A stretch of DNA of 64,000 nucleotides from Haloflavibacter putidus (GCF_006546625.1 NZ_VIAR01000001.1:407477-471476); one strand, 5' to 3'. Counted from the first letter of the stretch, positions 37,251 through 46,550 are shown. The notes: generated by a model from the sequence alone, not told the origin. Numbers and translations: made by a program.

Positions 37251-37291
37251 TATACCTAATATTCTTAGGTATAAAAAAATAATTATATTTG
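37251..37291 (+). promoter_or_regulatory. PadR operator-like inverted repeat and -7 box
   Basis: A perfect inverted repeat TATACCTAA / TTAGGTATA with a 5-base spacer spans 37251-37273. It is followed by TATATTTG at 37284-37291, a match to TAnnTTTG, 22 bases before the PadR ATG. The repeat covers the -33 region, the expected place for autorepression. Confidence 0.65.
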
Positions 37292-37313
37292 TTTTATTAT
37301 TTGACGGCTAATT

Positions 37314-37652
37314 ATGAGTAACTCAAAACTATACAAAGGCAGTTTAACGACTATTATCTTAAAACTATTAGACGATGGCGGCAAAATGTATGGTTACGAA
37401 ATTACGCAAAAAGTAAAAAAAATTACCCAAGGAGAACTGCAAATTACCGAAGGTGCTTTATATCCGGCTTTGCACAAATTAGAAGCCGACGGCTTGCTGG
37501 AGGTTGAGGTTAAAAAAGTAGATAACCGCTTGCGCAAATATTATAAACTCACCCAAACCGGCAAGAAAGAAGCAAGTTTAAAACTAGCCGAACTCGAAAA
37601 ATTTATGCATACCATGCAAAGCATGCTTTTTCCCAAACCTAAATTCTCTTAA
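37314..37652 (+). CDS. PadR-family transcriptional regulator
   Basis: The 112-residue winged-helix protein has the PadR core: YKGSLTTIILKLLDDGGKMY, YEITQKVKK, and ITEGALYPALHKLEADGLLE followed by RKYYKLTQTGKK. It is the short PadR type without the C-terminal helical domain. It heads an operon with two membrane proteins having PadR-linked N-terminal helices, then an ABC permease and ATPase. The inverted repeat at 37251 is its likely operator. The inducer is unknown. Confidence 0.93.
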   Translation: MSNSKLYKGSLTTIILKLLDDGGKMYGYEITQKVKKITQGELQITEGALYPALHKLEADGLLEVEVKKVDNRLRKYYKLTQTGKKEASLKLAELEKFMHTMQSMLFPKPKFS

Positions 37653-37654
37653 AA

Positions 37655-38257
37655 ATGGTGTTGGATAAACAAAAAATAAAATTTATAGATAATTATCTAA
37701 CCAAATCTGGTGTAGATTTTTTAGACATCCGTATGGAAATGCTCGATCACGTGGCCAGCGCGGTAGAGGAAAAAATGCAAAAAGAAAACCTAGATTTCTA
37801 TGACGCCTTTAAAAGTTATATGCTTAAGAATAAAAACGAACTTTTAAAAACCAGCGGAAAATACCGTTGGAGTCTCGATAAAAAGTTGCTGCTTTTGATT
37901 GGTAAAAACCTGTTTTTGGCTAAAAGTTTATTGTTGTTATTTGCTTTGGGAGCAATCAAGTATTTTAGTACGGTACAAAATATTTCTTGGTTGTATTCTG
38001 TTTTGGTGCTTTCGCCTTTGTTTTATTTGGGCGTTCCGGCTGTAATTTATCGTAAATTTAAATTCTCTTTTACACAGCGTTTGGGCTTGTTTTCTGTAAT
38101 TGTTAATTACTTTACTTATTTTATTTTTATAGATTCTTTGGGCGGAGAAACTACTAACTTTTATGTACTTCTAGCAATATTTTGGATTAATATAAGCATT
38201 GCCTTTACGGCTTATAAAACCATAAAAACATATTACAAGCAAGCTGCTTTGGCATGA
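37655..38257 (+). CDS. PadR-linked membrane protein
   Basis: The 200-residue protein has an N-terminal soluble helical part (about 1-75) with MEMLDHVASAVEEKM, like the helical segment that precedes membrane domains in PadR-associated proteins, then four predicted membrane helices (from about 85). It starts 2 bases after the PadR gene stop and overlaps the next gene by 4. It resembles that gene in layout (L/M-x-DH-(V/L)-A). Function unknown; a sensor role beside PadR is a guess. Confidence 0.8.
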   Translation: MVLDKQKIKFIDNYLTKSGVDFLDIRMEMLDHVASAVEEKMQKENLDFYDAFKSYMLKNKNELLKTSGKYRWSLDKKLLLLIGKNLFLAKSLLLLFALGAIKYFSTVQNISWLYSVLVLSPLFYLGVPAVIYRKFKFSFTQRLGLFSVIVNYFTYFIFIDSLGGETTNFYVLLAIFWINISIAFTAYKTIKTYYKQAALA

Positions 38258-38955
38258 AAAAATTAAATAAGCAACAAATAGAGCGTTTATATAATTTTAC
38301 CGATGCGCATTTTGTAGAATACCAAGAAGTGCAAAACGAGTTGGTAGATCATTTAGCAAACGCCATTGAAGCCCAATGGGAAATAAACCCTAACAAAGAT
38401 TTTGAAACTGCCTTACAAGAAGAATTTAAAAAATTTGGTGTTTACGGATTTTTAGAAGTGGTAGAAGCTAGACAAAAAACTATAGAAAAACGCTATTATA
38501 AAATTATTTTGCGCGAGATAAAAGCATTTTTAAACCTACCAAGAATAGTAGTATTAGTTGGTTTATTTTTACTTAGTTTTAGGCAGTTAACTAAATGGCA
38601 ATACGGTAGCTATATCTTGGTTTGCACTTTGGTATCGCTGATAGTTCTTAGTTTTATAAAAATTTTTAAATCCCGAAAAAGACAAAAGCTGCTTGCCAAG
38701 CAACAAAACCGTAAACCTTATTTGTTAGAAAATTTAATAGCCCAAGCCGGGCATCTTGCCATTTTTGCAAACTTACCGGTGCAAATTTTCGTTTTTTTAC
38801 CAGATAGTTTATTGGGTAATTTTTGGTTTGGCTTGGTCTATAGCTTAGTATTTACTGCATTTTGTTTGTTGTTATACGCTGCGCTGGTTTTGCTTCCGCG
38901 GAAGCGGGAAAAGCTATTAAAAGAAACTTACCCCGAGTGGAAATTTTACGAATAG
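38254..38955 (+). CDS. PadR-linked membrane protein, paralogue of the preceding gene
   Basis: The 233-residue protein repeats the layout: an N-terminal helical domain with VQNELVDHLANAIEAQW and DFETALQEEFKKFG, then four hydrophobic helices from about residue 95. It starts at an ATGA overlap with the preceding gene. The pair probably arose by duplication. No enzymatic motif is seen. Confidence 0.8.
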   Translation: MKKLNKQQIERLYNFTDAHFVEYQEVQNELVDHLANAIEAQWEINPNKDFETALQEEFKKFGVYGFLEVVEARQKTIEKRYYKIILREIKAFLNLPRIVVLVGLFLLSFRQLTKWQYGSYILVCTLVSLIVLSFIKIFKSRKRQKLLAKQQNRKPYLLENLIAQAGHLAIFANLPVQIFVFLPDSLLGNFWFGLVYSLVFTAFCLLLYAALVLLPRKREKLLKETYPEWKFYE

Positions 38956-39037
38956 TATTTTTTTATTTGCAATTCTGTAAATAATAAAAAATAATAAACG
39001 TTTTTTATTACTTTTATCGCAAAATTGAAATCAATAT

Positions 39038-40510
39038 ATGTTTAGCCGTTTTTTAAACTTTGAGTGGAAACAATTTTCGCGTTCGGCGCATTTTCAAAAA
39101 GGTATTGCTATTAAAATATTACTGGCTTTTGCAGCCTTATATTTTATAGTTTCATTTTTGGCCCTGGGCGTTTTCTCTTATTTTATGCTAGAAGAAATGC
39201 AGCCGGAAAAAGATCCGTTGGTGGTAGTAAATAATTACCTTGTTTTCTGGTTTTTGATAGATTTGGCCATTCGGTTTTTTATGCACCAACTCCCGGTTAT
39301 GAATATTAAACCTTATATGCTTATTCCCATAAGGCGTAAAACCGTAATTCATTACCTACTTGCCAAAACTACTATTTCGTTTTTTACCTTTTTACCGTTG
39401 TTTTTCTTTGTGCCTTTTAGCATTGTTTTGCTAGTGCAGGGCTATACGCCCATAAATGTGATAGCTTGGTTTTTGGCCATGTTGTTTTTTAGTCTTTCGC
39501 TAAACTTCCTTAATTTTTTAATCAATAAAAACAATGCGGTTTTTTATGCCTTACTTGGGGTGATAGCAATTTTTTTCGGTCTAAAATATTTTGAGATTTA
39601 CGATATAACCCAAGATGCCGGCCTATTTTTTAATAAGTTTTATAGTATTTGGTATGCCTTTAGCATTCCGCTGTTGTTGCTTGTTCTTTTATACAGAAGG
39701 AATTTTAGATTTATGCGAAAAAGTTTTTATCTAGATGATGCAATCCGTAAAGAAACCAAAGAAGCAACTGCCACAGAATTAAGTTTTCTAAACCGTTTTG
39801 GCAAATTGGCGCCGTTTTTAAAAAATGATGTTAAACTTATTGTCCGCAATGCGCGTCCAAAACAAGTATTGCTTATGTCTTTTCTGTTTTTATTTTACGG
39901 CCTCATATTTTATACCCAAGATACTTATAAAGATATGCCGGTGTTTTTAGCTTTTGCCTCCATTTTTGTAACCGGCGGTTTTTTACTAACCTTTGGGCAA
40001 TTGGTGCCTTCTTGGGATAGCGAATATTACAAATTATTAATGAGTCAGAACATTCCGTACAGGCAATATTTAGAATCTAAATGGTTGCTAATGGTAGTTG
40101 CGGTGGTAGTTTCGTTTATTTTGAGCACGCCTTATCTTTATTTTGGTTGGAAAATTTACGGAATGATTGCCGCCGGCGCTTTGTTTAATATAGGTTTAAA
40201 TTCGTTTATCACCCTTTTTGGCGGCGCGTTAAACCGCGTACCGGTAGAATTGAATGTAAAATCGAAAGCTTTTGGCAACACCCAAGGTTTTAATCCAACG
40301 CAGATGCTTATAGCTTTGCCCAAAATGCTTGGGCCAATGCTTATTTTTTACATTCCATACAAATTTATAAATTTTGAAGCCGGTCTGCTTGCTTTAGCGC
40401 TTAGCGGCCTGTTGGGACTTGTTTTTAAAGCATTTTTCCTCTCTAAAATAGAAGGTGTTTATCAAAAAGGAAAGTACAAAACTATTGCAGCATTTGACGA
40501 AAAAAAATAA
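39038..40510 (+). CDS. ABC transporter permease, DUF5687 family
   Basis: The 490-residue protein begins with FLNFEWKQFSRSAHFQKGI and has about 12 hydrophobic segments with a charged central loop. It matches my memory of DUF5687, a Bacteroidota ABC-2-like permease. It ends one base before the ATPase gene start, which makes a two-gene exporter. The substrate is unknown. Whether it shares a transcript with the PadR genes across the 82-base gap is not clear. Confidence 0.85.
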   Translation: MFSRFLNFEWKQFSRSAHFQKGIAIKILLAFAALYFIVSFLALGVFSYFMLEEMQPEKDPLVVVNNYLVFWFLIDLAIRFFMHQLPVMNIKPYMLIPIRRKTVIHYLLAKTTISFFTFLPLFFFVPFSIVLLVQGYTPINVIAWFLAMLFFSLSLNFLNFLINKNNAVFYALLGVIAIFFGLKYFEIYDITQDAGLFFNKFYSIWYAFSIPLLLLVLLYRRNFRFMRKSFYLDDAIRKETKEATATELSFLNRFGKLAPFLKNDVKLIVRNARPKQVLLMSFLFLFYGLIFYTQDTYKDMPVFLAFASIFVTGGFLLTFGQLVPSWDSEYYKLLMSQNIPYRQYLESKWLLMVVAVVVSFILSTPYLYFGWKIYGMIAAGALFNIGLNSFITLFGGALNRVPVELNVKSKAFGNTQGFNPTQMLIALPKMLGPMLIFYIPYKFINFEAGLLALALSGLLGLVFKAFFLSKIEGVYQKGKYKTIAAFDEKK

Positions 40511-40511
40511 T

Positions 40512-41207
40512 ATGATTAAAGTAGAACAACTAAGTAAAAAATACAACCAAACCGAAGTTTTACACATAGAAGAACTGGAAATTCCCAAAGGCCAAAGTTT
40601 TGGTTTGGTAGGAAATAACGGGGCCGGAAAAACCACCTTTTTTAGTTTGCTTTTAGACTTGATTCAACCCAGCGCCGGCCACATCATCAGTAAAGATATC
40701 CGCATAGACAAAAGCGAAGATTGGAAACCTTTTACTTCTGCCTTTATAGACGAATCTTTTTTGATTGGCTATCTTACCGCAGAAGAATATTTTTATTTTA
40801 TTGGCGAATTGCGCAACCAAAGCAAAGCAGATGTAGATGCGCTGTTAGAAAGCTTTACGGATTTTTTCCACGGCGAAATTCTTCAGCAAAAAAAATATTT
40901 ACGCGACCTTTCTAAAGGAAACCAGAAAAAAGCCGGAATTGTAGCTGCTTTTATCGGTAATCCGGAAGTGGTAATCCTAGACGAACCTTTTGCCAATTTA
41001 GATCCAACTACGCAAATTCGCTTAAAGCAAATTATCAGAGATTTGGCAAAAACCAAAGGCGTAACCGTCTTGGTTTCCAGCCATGATTTAAGCCACGTAA
41101 CAGAAGTTTGCGAACGCATTGTTTTGTTAGATAAAGGCAAAGTGGTAAAAGATATGATGACCAACGAGGTAACTTTGCAGGAGTTGGAAACTTATTTCGC
41201 AAAATAA
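40512..41207 (+). CDS. ABC transporter ATP-binding protein
   Basis: The ATG at 40512 starts MIKVEQLSKKY, a normal ABC N-terminus, giving 231 residues. An in-frame start at 40455 would overlap the permease by 56 bases. Walker A is GNNGAGKTT, the signature region is LSKGNQKK, Walker B is VVILDEPF and the switch histidine is in VSSHDLSH. It pairs with the DUF5687 permease. A palindromic hairpin 16 bases past the stop probably ends the operon. Confidence 0.95.
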   Translation: MIKVEQLSKKYNQTEVLHIEELEIPKGQSFGLVGNNGAGKTTFFSLLLDLIQPSAGHIISKDIRIDKSEDWKPFTSAFIDESFLIGYLTAEEYFYFIGELRNQSKADVDALLESFTDFFHGEILQQKKYLRDLSKGNQKKAGIVAAFIGNPEVVILDEPFANLDPTTQIRLKQIIRDLAKTKGVTVLVSSHDLSHVTEVCERIVLLDKGKVVKDMMTNEVTLQELETYFAK

Positions 41208-41222
41208 AAAGTTTTTATTTTA

Positions 41223-41242
41223 CAAGGGACTTCAGTCCCTTG
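41223..41242 (+). terminator. Palindromic hairpin CAAGGGACT-TC-AGTCCCTTG
   Basis: Perfect 9-base arms with a 2-base loop lie shortly after the ABC ATPase stop. The sequence belongs to the same palindrome family as those at 59642 and 61085, so it may be a repeat serving as a terminator. The rest of the gap to 41478 is AT-rich with no clear feature. Confidence 0.55.
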
Positions 41243-41478
41243 ATTATTACTGTTATTTACCAACACCGAAAGAGCGGGATACAAAAAAAGTAATCAGGCT
41301 TTTATAGCGTTTTGAGTTTTCTTGAAATACCTCAAGTTAAACTTCGGTAAGTAGATAATTACAAATAGAATCTATAGAATATTCAAAAAATAGACGCATC
41401 TTTAGCCGATTTCTTAAAAGAAGCGTATTTTTACGCCCTATCATACTAAAATAGACAATATACAGTTATTCTAAATAC

Positions 41479-44064
41479 ATGAATTGGAAAAACTATAACC
41501 CATATCTGCCCCTTAAAATACTTTGCGTTGTTTTTGCCGTGGTTAGCCTTGCTGCTTGTTCTAGAAAGAAAAACAAGTGGGTAAACCGCAATTTTCACGC
41601 TATGGGCGCTTATTACAATACCATTTATAATGGCCAAATGGCTTTAGAGCAAGGTAAAGAAGAATTGGCGCAAAATTACCGCGATAATTATTGGGAAGTT
41701 TTACCAATAGAAAGAATGCAGGTAGAAGAAGAAGTTACCAAACCCGGGGAGTCTAAAAATCCAAATTTTGAGCGCGCCGAAGAAAAAGCCAATAAAGCTA
41801 TTCAGAAACATAATATGAATATTCAAGGGCGAGAGTATAATCCGCAAATGGATAAAGCTTTTATTCTTTTAGGAAAAGCACGGTATTACGATCAGCGTTT
41901 CGTGCCGGCTTTAGATGCTTTTAATTATGTGTTGAATAATTATCGCCAAAGCGACCAATTGGTTGAGGCTAGCGTCTGGCGCGAAAAAACCAATATGCGT
42001 TTGGGCAATAACGAGTTGGCTTTAGAAAACCTACACGAATTACTAAAATCTGGTGTAGAAGTAGAAGAGGAGGTAATGGCAGAAACTTACGCTACTTTGG
42101 CGCAAGCTTACCTAAACTTAGAAGAGCAGCAAAATGCTATAAAACCATTAAATTTGGCTATAGCAAGCGAGAATTCTGACGAAAAAAGAGCGCGTTACCT
42201 ATTTATAAAAGGACAACTTTACGAGCGTTTAGAAAAAATAGATAGTGCCAATGTAGCTTTTGATGAGGTTATTGAATTAAACCGTAAAGGTCCGCGCGTT
42301 TATATGATTAATGCTTACCTCGAAAAAGCAAAAAATTACGACCTAAGCAAAAAAGATAAAATTGCTTTAGAAACCCATTTGCACGAATTGGCAGAAGATC
42401 GCGAAAACCGACCGTTTTTAGATCGTGTTTATCATAGAATGGCAGAATTTTATAAAACCATAGACTCTATTGATGCTGCTGTAAGTTTTTATAATCAATC
42501 TCTGCGAACCAATACACCAGACAGGGTTTTAAAATCTAAAGATTACCTGCGTTTAGGAAATATCTATTTTGATAAAGCAGAATATAAAGATGCGGGCGCT
42601 TATTACGACAGCACTTTAACCAACTTGGCCGAAAACACCAGAAAGTACCGCGATATAAAAAAGAAACGCGAAAACCTGGTAGACGTTATCAAATATGAAG
42701 AAATTGCCCAAGAAACCGATAGTGTTTTAAACTTGGTAGCAATGAGTCCGCAAAATCGCAAAGTTTATTTTAAAACCTATGCAGACAGTTTAAAAAAAGT
42801 AGCCATAGAAAGCATAAAAGAGGCAGAAAAAGCGGGTAAAACATCTACGGCCGGCAAACCGGCAGATTTTGGTAAATTAAGTGCTTCGGGGCAAACAAGT
42901 CGTGAAAATGCCGGGCAGTTTTACTTTTATAACACCTCTAGGGCGGCGCGCGGGGAGTTACAATTTTTTAGAACTTGGGGCGATATAGATTTGGCAGATA
43001 ATTGGCGCTACAAAGCTTCTACAAGCGGCGGGGGCAAACCAAAAGAAATAGACGAAACTGCATTGCAAATTGCAGAGTTAGACCTTGAACCGCAATACCA
43101 AGCGCAAACCTATATAGATAAAATTCCGCAGAAAAAAGAAGTTATAGACAGCATTAAAACAGATCGTAATTTTGCCTATTACCAATTGGGCGTTATCTAT
43201 AAAGAGAAATTTCAAGAATATCCGTTGGCTACCGATAAATTCGAAAAACTTTTACAGCAAAATCCCGAAGAACGTTTAGTTTTACCTTCCAAATATAATT
43301 TATATAAAATCTACGAAGTTACCGGCAACACACAAAAAGCAGCAATCTGGAAACAAGATATTTTAACCAATCATCCAGATTCGCGTTATGCTAAGGTGTT
43401 AAGAAATCCGGGTGCATTAAAAGACGACAAAAACAGTCCGGAGGCTATTTATAAAAATCTTTACAAAGCCTATAAAAAGGAGAAATACCAATATGTAATC
43501 AGCGAAAGCGAAAAGCAAATAGAGCGTTTTACGGGTACAGATATTGTTCCCAAATTCGAACTTTTAAAAGCTACGGCAAAAGGCAGGTTGTATGGTTTTG
43601 AAGCCTATAAAAAAGGTTTGAACTATGTAGCCTTAACCTATCCGCAAAGCGAAGAAGGAAAACGTGCCGAAGAGATAATACAAAAATCGTTACCGGCTTT
43701 AAAAAATAAAACCTTTACCAAGTCGAAACCTGGTCAAACAGATTCCTATAAATTGGTTTTTCCTTTTGCCAAAGATAATAAGGAAGAACTAGTCGACTTG
43801 CAAGCGCAGATCGATCAAGCAATAGTAGATTTAGGACTTACCGGTATAAAAACATCTATAGATAATTATACACCAGAAAAAAACTTTTTGGTTATACACG
43901 GGCTCAAAAGTCAGATGGGCGCAGAAGGTTTTGGCGAGCGGCTTTTAGAAGATAAAAAAATAAAAACTGCGCGAGAGAATTTTGGTATTTCTGTCGTTAA
44001 TTATCAAACCCTGCAGGTTCATAAAAATTTAGAAGAATACTTAGCGTTTAAATCACAAGAATAA
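41479..44064 (+). CDS. sprE: SprE/PorW-type TPR lipoprotein (type IX secretion, gliding)
   Basis: The 861-residue protein has a signal sequence ending in the lipobox VVSLAAC (cysteine near residue 27), then KWVNRNFHAMGAYYNTIYNG, and many TPR-like helical pairs to about residue 690 with a C-terminal alpha/beta tail. This matches SprE of Flavobacterium johnsoniae and PorW of Porphyromonas, an envelope lipoprotein needed for type IX secretion. It acts in the periplasm or outer membrane. A bactofilin gene follows with a one-base gap. Confidence 0.88.
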   Translation: MNWKNYNPYLPLKILCVVFAVVSLAACSRKKNKWVNRNFHAMGAYYNTIYNGQMALEQGKEELAQNYRDNYWEVLPIERMQVEEEVTKPGESKNPNFERAEEKANKAIQKHNMNIQGREYNPQMDKAFILLGKARYYDQRFVPALDAFNYVLNNYRQSDQLVEASVWREKTNMRLGNNELALENLHELLKSGVEVEEEVMAETYATLAQAYLNLEEQQNAIKPLNLAIASENSDEKRARYLFIKGQLYERLEKIDSANVAFDEVIELNRKGPRVYMINAYLEKAKNYDLSKKDKIALETHLHELAEDRENRPFLDRVYHRMAEFYKTIDSIDAAVSFYNQSLRTNTPDRVLKSKDYLRLGNIYFDKAEYKDAGAYYDSTLTNLAENTRKYRDIKKKRENLVDVIKYEEIAQETDSVLNLVAMSPQNRKVYFKTYADSLKKVAIESIKEAEKAGKTSTAGKPADFGKLSASGQTSRENAGQFYFYNTSRAARGELQFFRTWGDIDLADNWRYKASTSGGGKPKEIDETALQIAELDLEPQYQAQTYIDKIPQKKEVIDSIKTDRNFAYYQLGVIYKEKFQEYPLATDKFEKLLQQNPEERLVLPSKYNLYKIYEVTGNTQKAAIWKQDILTNHPDSRYAKVLRNPGALKDDKNSPEAIYKNLYKAYKKEKYQYVISESEKQIERFTGTDIVPKFELLKATAKGRLYGFEAYKKGLNYVALTYPQSEEGKRAEEIIQKSLPALKNKTFTKSKPGQTDSYKLVFPFAKDNKEELVDLQAQIDQAIVDLGLTGIKTSIDNYTPEKNFLVIHGLKSQMGAEGFGERLLEDKKIKTARENFGISVVNYQTLQVHKNLEEYLAFKSQE

Positions 44065-44065
44065 T

Positions 44066-44482
44066 ATGTTTTCAGAAAAAAAAGCAAAAAAAACCTTTAC
44101 GGAAGGAGTAAACGAACAAAATAAAATATCACAAGGCACTATTATAAAAGGCGATATAGAAGCTAAAGGCGGCTTTCGTATTGAAGGAAAATTAATAGGC
44201 ACCTTAAAAACCTCCGGTAAAGTGGTGGTAGGAAAGACAGGATTTCTTGAAGGAGAGCTAATCTGCGAAAATGCCGATTTTGAAGGTAAATTTGACGGTA
44301 CCCTGCAAGTTAACGCTTTACTTTCTTTAAAAGCCTCTGCACAAATAGAAGGTGAAGTTAATGTAGGTAAATTAGCAATAGAACCCGGCGCAGATTTTAA
44401 CGCAACCTGTGTAATGAAAGGAAATGTGAAGAATCTAAAGCATGAACAAGCAAAAGAAGGAAAACAAAAAAAACAAGCTTAA
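44066..44482 (+). CDS. Bactofilin (polymer-forming cytoskeletal protein)
   Basis: The 138-residue protein consists of a short N-terminal tail, a right-handed beta-helix core from about 23 to 120 with repeated G-x-(I/L)-x-G units (TIIKGDIEAKGGFRIEGKL), and a basic tail. Bactofilins polymerise without nucleotide and scaffold cell-shape or envelope complexes. It lies between sprE and atpZ and overlaps the latter by 41 bases, an unusually long overlap that ties its expression to the ATP synthase genes. Confidence 0.93.
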   Translation: MFSEKKAKKTFTEGVNEQNKISQGTIIKGDIEAKGGFRIEGKLIGTLKTSGKVVVGKTGFLEGELICENADFEGKFDGTLQVNALLSLKASAQIEGEVNVGKLAIEPGADFNATCVMKGNVKNLKHEQAKEGKQKKQA

Positions 44483-44681
44483 TAAACCGGTAAAAAATTG
44501 GACAGTATTTACCAGTATTGCGATACAGATGGCAGTAGCCATTGCCGGTGGCGTTTTTTTAGGTATTTGGTTAGACGAAAAGTTTCCTAATAAATATGCT
44601 GCTTTTACTATAATATTTTCGTTATTAGGCGTTTTTGTTGGCTTATACCAAGTTTATAGTAATTTAAAGAATTTCTCCTAA
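44442..44681 (+). CDS. AtpZ/AtpI-like protein
   Basis: The 79-residue protein has a basic N-terminus and two hydrophobic helices (SIAIQMAVAIAGGVFLGIWL and FTIIFSLLGVFVGLYQVY) separated by a DEKFPNKY turn, the AtpZ/AtpI pattern. Such proteins assist assembly of the c-ring or move Mg2+/Ca2+. It starts inside the bactofilin gene. The N-terminal 14 codons are in the overlap, so a slightly later start is possible but no other ATG is near. Confidence 0.88.
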   Translation: MNKQKKENKKNKLNKPVKNWTVFTSIAIQMAVAIAGGVFLGIWLDEKFPNKYAAFTIIFSLLGVFVGLYQVYSNLKNFS

Positions 44682-44700
44682 ACCCTTAATACCCTTACTT

Positions 44701-45078
44701 TTGTTAAAAAAATTTCTTATTTATCTGTTACCTTTTAGTATTCTATTATACGTATTACATTGGGTGGCTATGTATTTTGTTGGGGCTAATTTATTTTATC
44801 CTTTATACTTAATATATCTATTTTTGGGCTTAATAAGCTTAGGTATGTATGCCTTGCTACTTTGGATTTCTAAAAACTTTCCGGATAAAACAGGTTATGC
44901 GTTTATGGCAATGGGTTTGTTTAAAATGTTTTTGGCCGTACTTTTCTTACTTCCTTTATTGTTAGACCAAGAGCGGGTTCCGCACCTTTTACTTAATATT
45001 GCTAACTTTTTTATTCCCTATTTTTTATACCTCATTTTAGAAACCTTTTTTGCAGTAAAGCTACTTCGCGCTAAATAG
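44701..45078 (+). CDS. ATP-synthase-linked membrane protein (DUF6168-like)
   Basis: The 125-residue protein has four hydrophobic helices and no catalytic motif. From memory flavobacterial DUF6168 proteins occupy this place between atpZ and atpB and begin MLKKFLIYLLPFSILL, which fits the TTG start at 44701. That TTG overlaps a TAnnTTTG match at 44696-44703, which may be chance. A role beside AtpZ in Fo assembly is only suggested by location. Confidence 0.75.
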   Translation: MLKKFLIYLLPFSILLYVLHWVAMYFVGANLFYPLYLIYLFLGLISLGMYALLLWISKNFPDKTGYAFMAMGLFKMFLAVLFLLPLLLDQERVPHLLLNIANFFIPYFLYLILETFFAVKLLRAK

Positions 45079-45158
45079 TTGATATACATTGAACTATTTC
45101 TCGTATACAACAAAAAATATTTTTTTTATTTAGGGTTTTTAGATATGCATTAAAAGAC

Positions 45159-45166
45159 TATCTTTG
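45159..45166 (+). promoter_or_regulatory. Candidate -7 box of the atp operon (TATCTTTG)
   Basis: This strong TAnnTTTG match is followed by CACC and lies 39 bases before the atpB ATG. It overlaps an in-frame TTG at 45164, which therefore is not the start. Confidence 0.6.
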
Positions 45167-45205
45167 CACCGAATTTTTGAAGAGCGTAAATTAAGTCGAG
45201 CAAAT

Positions 45206-46291
45206 ATGAGGACAACCTACCTATCGTTTAAACTTTTAGTGGTTTTAACCCTGGGTTTATTCGTGCATCCTTTTACTTCTTTTGCACAAGAAGATGATTT
45301 GGAGTCAGGAGAAGCATTTAATGCTACCGAAATGATTATGCATCACATTAGCGATGCGCATAGTTGGCATTTCTTTGGTAGCGGTGAAGATGCAGCAGTA
45401 CTGCCACTTCCTGTTATTTTATATACAGACGATGGTCTCGTAAACTTTATGTCTAGTGAGTTTCATCACGATGTAGAAGCAAAGCATGTAGTAGAAAAAG
45501 ATGGTAAGCGCTTTGTAAATTATCACGAAAAAATTTATCAGTTAAACGAAGGCGAAGAAACCGTAGAGTTTAACGCAGAACATTATCCTGCCAACGCAGA
45601 ACGTCCCTTAGATTTATCTATTACCAAAAACGTAGCCGCTATGTTTTTAACGGTAATAGTAATGTTGGTTTTCTTTTTTAGCTTGGCAAAACACCACAAA
45701 AAGAACGAGAAAGCGCCACGAGGGCTTAACAATGCCTTAGAAAGCTTAGTGCTTTTCGTACGAGACGATATTGCTATACCGCAAATTGGGGAAAAGAAGT
45801 ACATGAAATTTATGCCATTTTTACTAACGGTGTTTTTCTTTATTTGGATTACAAATTTATTAGGCTTGCTTCCCGGAGCGGCAAACGTAACCGGTAATAT
45901 ATCTGTAACCGTTTCTTTAGGAATGTTTACGCTTATATTAATTGTAGTAAACGGAAACCGAGATTACTGGAAGCATATCTTTTGGATGCCGGGCATTCCC
46001 ACTTTTGTAAAACCCATTTTGGCAGTTGTAGAAGTTTTGGGCTTAATTATAAAGCCGGTAGCTTTAATGATTCGTTTGTTTGCCAACATAACTGCGGGTC
46101 ATATTATTATCTTGAGTTTGTTGGGCTTAATATTTATTTTAGAACACGTAGGAGTAGCGGGAATTTCAGTTCCTTTTGCTTTCTTTATAATGATATTGGA
46201 GTTACTGGTAGCGTTTCTTCAAGCATTTATTTTTACTATGCTATCAGCGCTGTTCATAGGTATGGCAGTGCAAGAACATGAACATCATTAA
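45206..46291 (+). CDS. atpB: ATP synthase Fo subunit a
   Basis: Subunit a forms the proton half-channels. From the ATG at 45206 the 361-residue protein has a signal-like N-terminal helix (LSFKLLVVLTLGLFVHPFTS), a long periplasmic insert with many histidines to about residue 135, and five membrane helices. The essential arginine lies in ALMIRLFANITAGH. The long N-terminal extension is usual in Bacteroidota. An in-frame TTG at 45164 lies in the promoter box and is rejected as start. Confidence 0.96.
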   Translation: MRTTYLSFKLLVVLTLGLFVHPFTSFAQEDDLESGEAFNATEMIMHHISDAHSWHFFGSGEDAAVLPLPVILYTDDGLVNFMSSEFHHDVEAKHVVEKDGKRFVNYHEKIYQLNEGEETVEFNAEHYPANAERPLDLSITKNVAAMFLTVIVMLVFFFSLAKHHKKNEKAPRGLNNALESLVLFVRDDIAIPQIGEKKYMKFMPFLLTVFFFIWITNLLGLLPGAANVTGNISVTVSLGMFTLILIVVNGNRDYWKHIFWMPGIPTFVKPILAVVEVLGLIIKPVALMIRLFANITAGHIIILSLLGLIFILEHVGVAGISVPFAFFIMILELLVAFLQAFIFTMLSALFIGMAVQEHEHH

Positions 46292-46316
46292 TTTTTAATT
46301 TTTAATTTTTTTTACT

Positions 46317-46538
46317 ATGGAATTATTATATGTAGGATTGGCAGCTTTAGGAGCTGGTTTAGCAGTTGTTGGAGCGGCAATTGGTGTTGGTAAAATTGGC
46401 GGGTCTGCGATGGAAGCTATCGCACGTCAACCAGAAGCATCAGGTAAAATCCAAACAGCAATGATTATTGCAGCAGCACTTGTTGAGGGTGTGGCACTTT
46501 TTGGTGTAGTAGCAGCTTTATTAGGTGTGTTACGTTAG
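46317..46538 (+). CDS. atpE: ATP synthase Fo subunit c
   Basis: The 73-residue hairpin has two membrane helices joined by the polar loop AIARQPEAS. The proton-carrying glutamate is in LVEGVALFG. There is no Ser/Thr after this glutamate and no matching glutamine in helix 1, so the ring is of the H+ type and not Na+. It lies 25 bases after atpB. A strong hairpin follows its stop. Confidence 0.98.
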   Translation: MELLYVGLAALGAGLAVVGAAIGVGKIGGSAMEAIARQPEASGKIQTAMIIAAALVEGVALFGVVAALLGVLR

Positions 46539-46550
46539 AAATTAGAAAAT

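Noticed and set aside
44696..44703. TAnnTTTG match just before the DUF6168-like gene
   Set aside because: It overlaps the only sensible start codon (TTG 44701), so I treat it as chance unless transcripts start there.
45164..45205. Upstream TTG start for atpB
   Set aside because: The TTG is part of the -7 box TATCTTTG. The ATG at 45206 begins a proper signal-like helix.
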